A stretch of DNA of 64,000 nucleotides from Bradyrhizobium uaiense (GTDB lineage Bacteria > Pseudomonadota > Alphaproteobacteria > Rhizobiales > Xanthobacteraceae): NCBI RefSeq assembly GCF_010811875.1, contig NZ_VKHP01000005.1, forward strand, positions 1 to 64,000, in the 5' to 3' direction. A program made the translations under genes and the position numbers. Below, piece by piece: positions 9,315-18,245 of the stretch (the stretch's first letter is position 1; each line of letters starts with the position of its first letter). The notes beneath the pieces were generated by a model. That model was not told where the DNA came from. It did not search any database and was given only the letters and a program-made list of their open reading frames with translations.

Positions 9315-9872
9315 ATGGAGACGAATGTGACCTACACCGATTCGCCTCACGAGCCATCGCATCACTTCGACTGGGATGTCGCGACCGTCGTCAATGGTGA
9401 ACTCCTCGGCGCTGTCATCTTCTCGCTAAAGACCTTTGGCGCGGCTTTGCTTGCGCTGTTCATCGCGTTCTGGCTTGGCCTGGACGATCCCAGATGGTCG
9501 CTGCTGACGGTGTACATCGTCTCTCAACCCGACAGCGGCCTCGTCCTCGCCAAGAGCTTCTACCGAAGGCTCGGCACCATCGGCGGCGTGTTGATCACCG
9601 TCGCGTTGGTGTTCGCTCTTTCCCAGTATGGCGGACTTTTTCTCGCCTCGCTCGCGGTGTGGATCGGCGTGTGCAACTTCACGGCGCGGGCAACCCGCAA
9701 TTTTGCGTCATATGGCATTCAACTGGCCGGTTATACGCTCGCGATCGTTGGCATTCCCGCGGCCCTGAATCCCGCCGGCGCCTACCCGCTGATCCTGGCA
9801 CGATTTACGGAAATAGCGCTTGGAATCGGCTGCGCCGCGCTCGTCAAGCGAGTGATCGCGGCACTCTTCTAG
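9315..9872 (+). CDS. FUSC-family (aromatic acid exporter-like) N-terminal membrane domain only
   Basis: The 185-residue product matches only the first membrane half of FUSC/AaeB-type permeases, with signature WSLLTVYIVSQPDSG and LAGYTLAIVGIPAAL. Five or six hydrophobic segments are visible. Family members usually have 600-700 residues with a cytoplasmic middle and a second membrane half. Here a stop follows directly after CAALVKRVIAALF, which is where the first membrane domain normally ends. No second half follows in 9873-10203. It is either a truncated remnant or a stand-alone half-transporter. A TTG at 9276 is an alternative start. It sits between two paralogous signalling genes, all on the same strand. 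Confidence 0.72.
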   Translation: METNVTYTDSPHEPSHHFDWDVATVVNGELLGAVIFSLKTFGAALLALFIAFWLGLDDPRWSLLTVYIVSQPDSGLVLAKSFYRRLGTIGGVLITVALVFALSQYGGLFLASLAVWIGVCNFTARATRNFASYGIQLAGYTLAIVGIPAALNPAGAYPLILARFTEIALGIGCAALVKRVIAALF

Positions 9873-10108
9873 CTGGATCAATCTCGGGTAATTGTCTGAC
9901 GAAGGGAGGCCCCCGCTGCAATCGAACGAGTCCCGACGCTGACGGCGGCGAGTTTCGCGCTGCTTTGCTCGAGCTTGCCGGCGGTCTAAGCGGCCCCCTT
10001 CGTCCAGCGCCCCCCGTTTTTGGATCAGTTCTAAACGCTCCGAGCAAAGGTCACGCCGGCGCCCATCCGTATGGTGCGCGCTTGCCCGCATCCTGAGGGA
10101 TGAACATT

Positions 10109-10123
10109 GTTCATTCTTTGTTC
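10109..10123 (+). promoter_or_regulatory. LexA-type SOS box candidate (GTTC-N7-GTTC)
   Basis: The sequence GTTCATTCTTTGTTC fits exactly the alphaproteobacterial LexA consensus GTTC-N7-GTTC. It lies about 80 bases upstream of the second giant kinase gene, in a stretch (9873-10203) without genes. A partly overlapping GAACATTGTTC gives extra symmetry. A chance match to an eight-base consensus is possible, and no SOS gene is adjacent. Confidence 0.4.
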
Positions 10124-10203
10124 TAACCACAAGCGGTACATATTTGGCTCGTGGTTCAGGGTTTGAATTTAGCGGTGTCTGAATTTGATTTTGGTGCGCT
10201 AAG

Positions 10204-13200
10204 ATGCGCCATGACGAAACCGATGCTGTTCAAATGCCCGACCTGCTGAACGGCAATCCGGATGGCACCTCTCAGGTTTTGTGGGAGGACGGGGAACGCG
10301 TCTTCTGCCGAGCCTGGCGCAGCGGCGACGACGGCAACAAGAGCGCCGTACTGATCGTGATGCCCGCCGCCGAGCACCCGGCGCGCTCGAGCATTGATCG
10401 CCTTGCTCACGAATACGCCTTGAGGGATGAGCTGGATAGGACGTGGGCCGTGCAACCGCTCGGGTTCACGAACGACGGCGCCCGGCCCGTGCTGATGCTC
10501 GATGATACGGGCGGCGAGCCGCTTCATCGGCTCCTAGGCGCACCAATGGATGTGGGAGGCTTCCTGTGCCTGGCCATCGGCATTGCCACGGCTCTAGGCA
10601 AACTCCATGAGCGCGGCCTTGTCCACAAGGACATCAAGCCGGCCAACATACTGGTCAATGCCACAGCGGGCGACGTGAGGCTCACCGGCTTTGGTATTGC
10701 CTCACGCCTCTCCCGCGAACGACAGGTAGCCGGCCCTCCAGAGACGCTCGCCGGCACACTAGCCTACATGGCGCCCGAGCAGACCGGACGAATGAATCGT
10801 TCGATTGACTCGCGCAGCGACCTTTACGCGCTCGGCGTCACCTTCTACCAGATGCTCACCGGCTCCTTGCCGTTTGCCGCCGCTGATCCCGTCGAATGGA
10901 TCCACTGCCATACCGCCCGGAAGCCAGTGCCGCCATCCAAGCGGCGCGGAGATGTGCCGTGCCCGGTATCGGCGATGATCCTCAAGCTGCTCGCCAAGAC
11001 AGCCGAGGATCGCTACCAGACCGCCGCTGGCTTGGAGCGCGATTTGCGGCGCTGCCTCGCTGAGTGGGAATCGCGCGGCGCGATCGACGAATTCCAGTTG
11101 GGGAAAGATGACACGCCCGACCGATTGCTGATGCCCGGGACGCTCTATGGCAGGGAGCGCGAGGTCGAGGCTCTGCGCGCCGCCCTCGAGCGTGTCGTCA
11201 AAGGCGGCGGACCGGAGCTCGTGCTGGTCTCGGGATATTCCGGCATCGGCAAGTCCTCGGTGGTCCATGAGCTGCACAAGGCGCTGGTACCGCCGCGCGG
11301 ACTGTTCGCCTCGGGCAAGTTCGATCAGTACAAGCGCGACATCCCCTATGCGACGCTCGGCCAGGCTCTTCAAGGCATCGTCCGGCCGCTGCTAAGCCGG
11401 GGTGATATCGAGCTGGGCTTGCGACGCGACTCGCTATTGGAGGCGCTCGGTTCGAACGGACGGCTCATGGTCGACCTCGTCTCCGAACTGACACTTGTCA
11501 TCGGCGAACAACCGCAGGTCCCCGAACTCGCACCTCGGGACGCACAGCGGCGCTTTCAGATGGTGTTCCAGCGGTTCGTCAGCGTGTTCGCGCGGCCGGA
11601 ACATCCCCTCGTACTCTTCCTCGACGACTTGCAATGGCTCGATCCGGCGACACTCGACCTGCTCGACGATTTGCTGACCCACTCGGATCTACCGCATCTG
11701 CTGCTGATCGGGGCCTATCGGGACAACGAGGCCGATGCCACGCATCCGCTCATTCGCAAACTCGAAGCCATCAGGAGCCAAGGCGGAAAGGTCAAGGAGA
11801 TCACGCTTGCGCCGCTGAGCCACGAGCACCTTGGGCAGCTGGTTGCTGATGCGCTGCGCTGCGACACGGCGCGGGCGGCACCATTGGCCCGGCTGGTGCA
11901 AGAGAAGACGGCAGGGAATCCGTTCTTCGCCACCCAGTTTCTTCGAGCGCTCGCCGATGAACGCCTCCTCACATTCGACCACGGCGTCTCGCAATGGACG
12001 TGGGACCTCGATCGCATTCGCGCCAAGGGCTACACCGAAAACGTGGTGGAGCTCATGGTGGGCAAGATCGCCCGCCTACCGGCCGAAACGCAGACGGCCT
12101 TGCAGCAGCTCGCCTGTCTCGGCAATGCCGCCGAGCCACCACTCCTGGCGCTCACGCTCGGGACATCAGAGGCGGACGTCGACACGGCACTGCAGGAGGC
12201 GGTGCACCAGGGGTTGGTGGATCGCTTCGAAGGCCGCTACCGGTTCAGCCACGACCGGGTACAGGAAGCCGCGTACTCGCTGATGCCTGAAGCACTGCGA
12301 GCAGAGGCCCATCTCGGAATTGGGAGACTGCTCGCGGCGACAATTCCCGAAGAACGGCGCAGCGAGGCCGTCTTCGACATCGTCAACCAGCTCAACCGGG
12401 GCGCCTCCAGGATCGATTCGCCGGAGGAGCGGGAGCAGGCGGCCAAGCTCAACCTTCTCGCTGGTAAGCGCGCGAGGGCCTCGACGGCCTATGCGTCGGC
12501 GCTGAACTATCTCGCCGACGGCCGCGCGCTGCTGCCGCAGGACCCCTGGGGCCAATATTACCGGCTCGCTTTTGATCTCGAGTTCTACCGCGCCGAATGC
12601 GAATTCCTGACCGGCGCCCTCGCCGACGCGGACGAACGGCTCTCGGCCTTGTCGGGACGTGCGATGAACTCCACGGACGGCGCAGCGATCGCCCGCTTGC
12701 GATTGGATCTCTACACGACACTCGGTCGAAACGATCGTGCCGTCGAGGTGTCGCTCGAGCATCTTCGCCAGACGGGGATCGATTGGAATGCGCACCCGTC
12801 CAGCGAGGAGGTTCGACGGGAATACACGCGGGTGTGGCGGCAGCTCGGCGATCGGCCGATAGAGGATCTTGCCGCGCTGCCCATCATGACGGACCCGCTT
12901 TGCCTGTCGACACTCGAGGTCCTCGCGTCGCTCCAGGCACCGGCCAGATTCACCAATGAGCACCTGCCCCGCCTTGTCGCTGGTCGGATGACCAACATCA
13001 GCCTGGAGCATGGCAACAGCGATGCATCGCCGCTCGCCTACGTTCGCTTCGGCCAGCTTTTGACAGGCTTGGGCGATTACCGGAACGGCCTCCGCTTCGG
13101 AAAACTTGGCGTCGATCTCGTGGAAAAAGCCGGCTTGGGACGGTTCAAGTCACGCGTCTATCTGGCATTCGGACACTCGATCAGCCCGTGGAATAACCAT

Positions 13201-15381
13201 GTCAATATTTCACTTGGCGAGCTCAAACTCGCCTTCGAGGCCGCCGAGCAGGTCGGCGACCTCACCTTCGCGTCCTATGCCCGCAGCTCCATCATCACGC
13301 TGCTTCTGTTCGCGGGCGAGCCCCTGAACAGCGTGGACCAACAGTGCGAGGATGCGGCGGCTTTCATCCGAAAGGCTCGCTTCGATCTGGTCGCTGGCAT
13401 GATCGGCCCGTCGCAGCAGCTCATCAAGACTCTCCGAGGGCGGACAGACCGCTTCGGCTCGTTCACGACCAGCCCGCAATTCGACGAGCGAGAAGCCGAA
13501 CGCTTTCTCGCGACAGGCCCGCAGTCGAAAATCGCTGCCTGCTGGTACTGGATCCGGAAATTGCAGGCGCGCTTCTTCGCGCACGAATGGGCCGCCGCGG
13601 TCGAGGCTGGATCGAAGGCAAGGCAGCTCCTCTGGACGTCGCAATCGAACGTGGAGGAAGCCGAGTATCTCTTCTACGGCGCCCTTGCCCTGGCGGCGCA
13701 TTACGACGCGGTGTCCGCCGTCGAGCAGGCGCAATACCGGGTCAACATCCTTGGTCTTCACGCGCGGCTCCGGGCATTGGCTGACAACTGCCCCGAGAAT
13801 TTCGCCAACCGCGCCGCGCTCGTCGGGGCGGAGATCGCACGCATCGATGGGCGCGCGCTCGATGCCATGGACCTTTACGAGCGGGCCATCCGGTCGGCCC
13901 GCGCGAGCGGCTTTGTCCATAACGAGGCGCTCGCCTGCGAAATCGCCGCGCGCTTTTATGCAGCGCGCGGCTTCGACCAGATCGCGCCTGTCTACTTGCG
14001 AAACGCGCTGGACGGCTATTTGCGCTGGGGAGCCGACGGCAAGGCTCAACAGCTCGTTCGCTTGCATCCAGGACTGGGTGAGAAACAGATAGCGCCCGGG
14101 CCGACAAACACAATCGGGACTTCCGTCGAACAGTTGGATCTCGCGACCGTGATAAAGTTGTCGCAAGCGGTCTCAGGCACAATCGTGCAGGAGCAGCTGC
14201 TCACGACAGTGATGCGCACCGCGATCGAGCATGCGGGCGCCGAGCGCGGCGTGCTGATCCTCTCGCGCAGCTGCGAGCCTCGGATCGTGGCAGACGCTAC
14301 CATCGACGGTGACGCGGTTATCGTGCGTCTGTGCGACGCTGCCGTGACCCCGGCGGCACTGCCCGAAGCAGTCCTCCACTACGTTCAGCACACGCGGGAG
14401 AGCGTCGTTCTCGACGATGCCGCGACCCAGAATGCATTTTCGGAGGATCCATACATCCGTGCGCGCCAGGCCCGTTCCATTCTCGGCCTGTCGTTGGTCA
14501 CGCAGGCCAATTTCATTGGCATGCTCTACCTCGAAAACAACCTGGTTGCAGGGGCCTTCGCGCCAGCGCGGATCACGGTGCTGAAGCTCCTGGCTGCGCA
14601 GGCCGCGATCTCGCTTGAGAATACCCAGCTATACCGCGATCTGGCAGAGAGCGAACGGCGCTATCGCGAGACGCAAATGGAGCTCACGCATGCGAATCGG
14701 GTGGCGACGATGGGGCAGCTCACGGCGTCAATCGCTCATGAGGTCAATCAGCCGATCGCCGCTACAAAAGTCAATGCGCAAGCGGCATTGCGCTGGTTGA
14801 ATCGTGATGCACCGAATCTGGAGGAGGTACGCCGGCTGCTGGCTAGGATCGTGAATGACGGTGACCGGGCGGGCAATGTCGTCAGCCGAATCCGTGACCT
14901 CGTCAAGAACGCGCCGCCGCAGATGGAGCCGCTGCACATCAATAGTGCAATCAGCGAGGTGATCGAGCTCACGCGGAGCGAAGCTACGAGAAGCGGCGTC
15001 TCGGTGCACACGCAATTTGCCGAAGGCTTGCCCGCTGTGAAAGCAGACCGGACCCAGCTGCAACAGGTGATACTTAACCTGATCTTGAACGCGTTTCAGG
15101 CAATGGGTGAGAGCGGCATGACCTTACGCGAGTTGCAGATCGGCACTGAGGCGAATGGACCGAACAACGTGCTCATCACGGTTCGGGATTCCGGACCAGG
15201 CATAAGCCCGCAAAGCATCGAGCGTCTTTTCCATCCATTTTACACGACCAAGCAGGCTGGCATGGGAATGGGATTGGCGATCTGCCGTTCAATCGTCGAA
15301 GGACACGGTGGGCGAATATGGGCGGCGGAGAACGTCCCGCGGGGCGCAGCATTTCACTTCACGCTGGTCGCCGCACCGTGA
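10204..15381 (+). CDS. giant protein kinase-like / AAA ATPase / GAF / histidine kinase hybrid (copy 2)
   Basis: This 1,725-residue protein has the same architecture as the 4057-9165 product and is alike along its whole length: kinase fold with VHKDIKPANILV, P-loop SGYSGIGKSSVV, Walker B LVLFLDDLQWLDP, a long helical region, GAF (about 14130-14620), then the histidine kinase with SIAHEVNQPIAAT, N-box NLILNAFQAM, DSGPGISP and GMGMGLAICRS. The usual HRD is HKD, DFG is GFG (LTGFGIASRL), and the N-lobe strand VLIVMP lacks the ATP-binding Lys, so the kinase domain is probably inactive or unusual. ATG 10204 is the first start in frame. The 3' end faces the convergent gene ending at 15401. A possible SOS box lies upstream. 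The paralogy suggests an old duplication of the signalling gene. Confidence 0.92.
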   Translation: MRHDETDAVQMPDLLNGNPDGTSQVLWEDGERVFCRAWRSGDDGNKSAVLIVMPAAEHPARSSIDRLAHEYALRDELDRTWAVQPLGFTNDGARPVLMLDDTGGEPLHRLLGAPMDVGGFLCLAIGIATALGKLHERGLVHKDIKPANILVNATAGDVRLTGFGIASRLSRERQVAGPPETLAGTLAYMAPEQTGRMNRSIDSRSDLYALGVTFYQMLTGSLPFAAADPVEWIHCHTARKPVPPSKRRGDVPCPVSAMILKLLAKTAEDRYQTAAGLERDLRRCLAEWESRGAIDEFQLGKDDTPDRLLMPGTLYGREREVEALRAALERVVKGGGPELVLVSGYSGIGKSSVVHELHKALVPPRGLFASGKFDQYKRDIPYATLGQALQGIVRPLLSRGDIELGLRRDSLLEALGSNGRLMVDLVSELTLVIGEQPQVPELAPRDAQRRFQMVFQRFVSVFARPEHPLVLFLDDLQWLDPATLDLLDDLLTHSDLPHLLLIGAYRDNEADATHPLIRKLEAIRSQGGKVKEITLAPLSHEHLGQLVADALRCDTARAAPLARLVQEKTAGNPFFATQFLRALADERLLTFDHGVSQWTWDLDRIRAKGYTENVVELMVGKIARLPAETQTALQQLACLGNAAEPPLLALTLGTSEADVDTALQEAVHQGLVDRFEGRYRFSHDRVQEAAYSLMPEALRAEAHLGIGRLLAATIPEERRSEAVFDIVNQLNRGASRIDSPEEREQAAKLNLLAGKRARASTAYASALNYLADGRALLPQDPWGQYYRLAFDLEFYRAECEFLTGALADADERLSALSGRAMNSTDGAAIARLRLDLYTTLGRNDRAVEVSLEHLRQTGIDWNAHPSSEEVRREYTRVWRQLGDRPIEDLAALPIMTDPLCLSTLEVLASLQAPARFTNEHLPRLVAGRMTNISLEHGNSDASPLAYVRFGQLLTGLGDYRNGLRFGKLGVDLVEKAGLGRFKSRVYLAFGHSISPWNNHVNISLGELKLAFEAAEQVGDLTFASYARSSIITLLLFAGEPLNSVDQQCEDAAAFIRKARFDLVAGMIGPSQQLIKTLRGRTDRFGSFTTSPQFDEREAERFLATGPQSKIAACWYWIRKLQARFFAHEWAAAVEAGSKARQLLWTSQSNVEEAEYLFYGALALAAHYDAVSAVEQAQYRVNILGLHARLRALADNCPENFANRAALVGAEIARIDGRALDAMDLYERAIRSARASGFVHNEALACEIAARFYAARGFDQIAPVYLRNALDGYLRWGADGKAQQLVRLHPGLGEKQIAPGPTNTIGTSVEQLDLATVIKLSQAVSGTIVQEQLLTTVMRTAIEHAGAERGVLILSRSCEPRIVADATIDGDAVIVRLCDAAVTPAALPEAVLHYVQHTRESVVLDDAATQNAFSEDPYIRARQARSILGLSLVTQANFIGMLYLENNLVAGAFAPARITVLKLLAAQAAISLENTQLYRDLAESERRYRETQMELTHANRVATMGQLTASIAHEVNQPIAATKVNAQAALRWLNRDAPNLEEVRRLLARIVNDGDRAGNVVSRIRDLVKNAPPQMEPLHINSAISEVIELTRSEATRSGVSVHTQFAEGLPAVKADRTQLQQVILNLILNAFQAMGESGMTLRELQIGTEANGPNNVLITVRDSGPGISPQSIERLFHPFYTTKQAGMGMGLAICRSIVEGHGGRIWAAENVPRGAAFHFTLVAAP

Positions 15382-15400
15382 AGTTGAGCGGCTGCCGCAA

Positions 15401-16390
15401 TCAATCGATCTTCAGCGCAAGCTGTTTGACCACCGGCGCCCAGAGTGCGACGTCAGCGGCAAGGGAATCGCGAAATTTTTCCGGGCTTGAGTCGAGGACG
15501 GGTTCGAAACCTTCCCCAGTCAGCAACTGCTGGTAGGCGGGATCCGCGAGCGCAGCGCGGGTGGCCTGCGCGATCTGCTCGATGACCGGGGTTGGTGTAC
15601 CGGACGGCGCGAGCAGTCCGATCGATGCGGTCACGGTCAGGCCGGGGAGGCCCGCTTCGGAGGCCGTCTGGATATCCGGCGCAACGGTGAGACGCTTCGG
15701 ACTTGTCACCGCGAGAACGCGAATTTTGCCGGAGCGATGAAATTCGATCTCCTCCGCGGTGAATCCGGCCACGATCATCTGGACTTGGCCACCGATAAGG
15801 TCCGTCAACGCCGGCCCTATTCCTCGATAGGGGACCTGTACGATATCGGGTGTCCCGGCGAGCACCTTGAACAGCTCGCCGGTCAGATGGTTGATCGAGC
15901 CGATCCCGGCATGCGCGTAAGACAGCTTCCCGGGATTGGCTTTGGCGTAACTGATGAATTCGGCAAGAGTCTGTACCGGCACTGAAGGGTTCACGGCGAT
16001 GCAGAGGAAAATGTTCGCCGCGCCCACAATCGGGTCCAGATCCTTGATCGGATCATACAGCGGGCGCTTCTTGAGCAACGCCTCGTTGAGATGAGTAAGC
16101 GTACCTCCGACAAGGACGGTGTAACCGTCCGGGCGCGCACGCGCGACTTCGGCTGCACCGAGCGAAGCACCGGCACCGCCAATATTTTCAACGACGACCG
16201 TGCCGAGCAGAGGCTTCATCTTTTCGGCCCAGGGGCGCGCGAAAGTGTCGAAGGCACCACCAGGTGGAAAAGGAACCACCAGCCGGATCGGCCGCATAGG
16301 ATAGTTCTGCGCGACCGCGGTGCGCGAGAAGGCTGAGGCCACGGCTGCACTCGCCGCGAGGTGCAGGAATTTGCGGCGTGGAAGATTCAT
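15401..16390 (-). CDS. Bug family (TctC-type) tripartite tricarboxylate transporter solute-binding protein
   Basis: This 329-residue exported protein has a signal of twin-arginine type (MNLPRRKFLHLAASAAVASA) and the Bug-family fold: PIRLVVPFPPGGAFDTFARP near the N-terminus, VENIGGAGASLGAAEVARARP, then YAHAGIGSINHLTGELF and VPYRGIGPALTDLIGGQV. These are periplasmic receptors for carboxylates, aromatics or other small acids. They normally work with TctA/TctB membrane subunits, which are not in this window, so it is an orphan receptor like many in Bradyrhizobium and Bordetella relatives. ATG 16390 is preferred to an upstream in-frame start because GGAGG sits eight bases before it. The LysR gene upstream on the same strand may regulate it or the divergent operon. 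Confidence 0.92.
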   Translation of the reverse strand: MNLPRRKFLHLAASAAVASAFSRTAVAQNYPMRPIRLVVPFPPGGAFDTFARPWAEKMKPLLGTVVVENIGGAGASLGAAEVARARPDGYTVLVGGTLTHLNEALLKKRPLYDPIKDLDPIVGAANIFLCIAVNPSVPVQTLAEFISYAKANPGKLSYAHAGIGSINHLTGELFKVLAGTPDIVQVPYRGIGPALTDLIGGQVQMIVAGFTAEEIEFHRSGKIRVLAVTSPKRLTVAPDIQTASEAGLPGLTVTASIGLLAPSGTPTPVIEQIAQATRAALADPAYQQLLTGEGFEPVLDSSPEKFRDSLAADVALWAPVVKQLALKID

Positions 16391-16732
16391 GACGGCCTCC
16401 AAGCGTTGCCGCGCATGCTCGCGTGGACGCACAATTGCAAATACGATGAAGTTGAGACGCCCGCCGACGGCAGCCTAACTCGCGGCGTTCGCCGTGGGTA
16501 ATCCGTCAAAAGCCACCGTTCGTACGCAATCTATCGCCGAATTTGATCCCAGAATAGGTTCCAGTCCTGGAGGCGCAACCACCGATACCGATATTCAGTT
16601 CAAGTTGCGATTTGATCCCAGCATCCCGGCGACGTCTTACGGCCACACGGGATGCGCGTTTCAGGATCGCGGCCCTGGCGTAGCTGCGCCCAAGACTGGG
16701 CAACTCAGTGCCGAGAAACGGCTGCAAGATCG
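16391..16732. other. gene-free stretch with a 12-base direct repeat
   Basis: No convincing coding frame was found on either strand between the Bug gene and the LysR gene. The 12-mer ATTTGATCCCAG occurs at 16541-16552 and again at 16610-16621, 69 bases apart in the same orientation, and in both copies is followed by one base and then AT. Its meaning is unknown; it could be a regulatory repeat or a relic. Confidence 0.5.
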
Positions 16733-17638
16733 TCAGTCGAGCAAGACCATCTCCTCCTCAAATCGCTTGATGACCGAGGTCACGAATGCCTTCACGGCGG
16801 GCGAGACTTGGCGATGGCTGGGATAGACGACCCACATGCTTTGATCGCGGCGCTTGTACTGCGGCAGGATCGGGACCAGCCGGCCGGCCGCGACGTCGGC
16901 GGCAGCAATCGCACCGGGCAGCAATGCAATGCCAAGGCCGGCAACAGCCGCCAGAAGGAGGGCGCGTGTGTTGTTGGCCGCGAAGGTCCCGGTGACCTCG
17001 ACGTGCTCTTCGGAATTCTCCGGCGCTTGTAGCCGCCAGACGGCGTAATCCGATTGGCGTGGGGTCGTCAGGCATTGGTGGCTCGCGAGCTCAGCGAGCG
17101 CCTGGGGTGAGCCATGGCGCTCCAGATAGTCGGGGCTGGCAAAGAGCCCAGTGGGCGAGACCGGCACGCGATGGGCGAGATAGCCGGACCCGCCGCCACT
17201 GCCACCGCGAAATGCGACATCGATGCGGTCCGTGATCAGGTCGACGATTGCGTCGTCGAGCAGGAATTCAAGGCGGACCTGCGGATACGTTCCCAGGAAA
17301 GCCGCCGCCAGTTGCGGCGTGTAGAAATCGAGAAAGTTCGCGGGCGCGGTCACGCGTACCAAGCCGCTGGGGACCCTGCTTCCAGCCGTGAGATCCTGGC
17401 TCGCCTGCTGCAGGCCATCGATCGCTGCGGCACAGCGGTCGTGGAATTCCCGACCAGCGTCCGAGAGGGTCAGCCGGCGCGTCGAGCGCTGCATGAGGCG
17501 CGCGCCGAGTTGGTCTTCCAGCGCCTGAATGCGCCTGCTCACCGTGTTGGGCGGCATGCCGAGCCTCCGGCCGGCCTCCGAGAAGCTGCCGCAGCGAACG
17601 ACCTGCACGAACAGGGCGATGTCGTTGAAATCTACCAT
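16733..17638 (-). CDS. LysR-family transcriptional regulator
   Basis: This 301-residue regulator has the N-terminal winged helix of the LysR family (SFSEAGRRLGMPPNTVSRRI, about residues 18-37) followed by a LysR substrate-binding domain of CrgA/PA2877-like type. ATG 17638 gives the usual MVDFNDIALFVQVV beginning; a GTG two codons earlier also exists. It is divergent from the DoxX / FMN reductase / pirin operon, with 109 bases between the starts, the classical LysR arrangement for a regulator and its target. An imperfect inverted repeat in that gap fits a LysR site. The inducer is unknown, but the neighbouring quinone and flavin redox genes suggest an electrophile or quinone signal (inference). 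Confidence 0.93.
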   Translation of the reverse strand: MVDFNDIALFVQVVRCGSFSEAGRRLGMPPNTVSRRIQALEDQLGARLMQRSTRRLTLSDAGREFHDRCAAAIDGLQQASQDLTAGSRVPSGLVRVTAPANFLDFYTPQLAAAFLGTYPQVRLEFLLDDAIVDLITDRIDVAFRGGSGGGSGYLAHRVPVSPTGLFASPDYLERHGSPQALAELASHQCLTTPRQSDYAVWRLQAPENSEEHVEVTGTFAANNTRALLLAAVAGLGIALLPGAIAAADVAAGRLVPILPQYKRRDQSMWVVYPSHRQVSPAVKAFVTSVIKRFEEEMVLLD

Positions 17639-17648
17639 CACCACTGAT

Positions 17649-17670
17649 TACTTCATATTTTGGATAAGTA
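17649..17670 (+). promoter_or_regulatory. candidate LysR operator, TACTT-N12-AAGTA
   Basis: An inverted repeat with arms TACTT and AAGTA separated by 12 AT-rich bases lies between the divergent LysR and DoxX genes, just upstream of the LysR start. LysR regulators commonly bind dyads of about 15-22 bases in such gaps. It was found by eye only and the arms are short. Confidence 0.35.
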
Positions 17671-17747
17671 CAATCCGATCTACCCATCTAATCAATCAAT
17701 CGCAATGGCGCTATCCCAAGACTGCAACCAACCAATGGGGTTACGTC

Positions 17748-18167
17748 ATGAACAACAATCTCGTCCTTCTCGCCGGGCGCATCCTGCTCTCGGTCCTGTT
17801 CCTCGTTTCGGGCGCGGGGAAAATCGGCGCAGGGCCCACCTTCGCCGGGATGCTCGGCCATATGGGCCTGCCGGCCCCGCTGCTGCTCGCCTATCTGATG
17901 GGTCTCTTCGAAGTCGTCGGCGGCGCCGCGCTGGTCATCGGCGTACAGACCCGCATTGTCGGCGTTCTGCTCGCCGCCTGGTGCGTGCTCACCGGTGTCG
18001 TCGTCCATATCGGCGCTCCGATCGACCTGATGAAGAACGTTGCCCTGGCGGGTGGCCTCCTCGTCCTCGCGGCCTCATCGCCGGGCTCGCTGGTCCTGCG
18101 CACGACTTGGTCGCGGCGTGATCGCCTGGCTGCAATGGCGCCTTCGAACGCAACGTTCAATAGCTGA
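17748..18167 (+). CDS. DoxX family membrane protein
   Basis: This 139-residue protein has four hydrophobic segments and the DoxX pattern: LAGRILLSVLFLVSGAGKI at the start, LLAYLMGLFEVVGGAALVIG in the middle and a final KNVALAGGLLVLAAS helix. DoxX-like proteins are small inner-membrane proteins, often beside quinone- or thiol-related oxidoreductases; a general enzymatic role is not settled. The ATG at 17748 is used because the hydrophobic start fits; the frame stays open further upstream, but that part does not look like protein. It is the first gene of an operon with an FMN reductase and a pirin, divergent from LysR. Confidence 0.9.
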   Translation: MNNNLVLLAGRILLSVLFLVSGAGKIGAGPTFAGMLGHMGLPAPLLLAYLMGLFEVVGGAALVIGVQTRIVGVLLAAWCVLTGVVVHIGAPIDLMKNVALAGGLLVLAASSPGSLVLRTTWSRRDRLAAMAPSNATFNS

Positions 18168-18245
18168 TGCACGCCCGGAGTGGCGGCCTGTGCAGCAGGC
18201 CGCCTGTCCTTCCCCCCTTCCCTCCCTTTATCGACTGGACATCAC

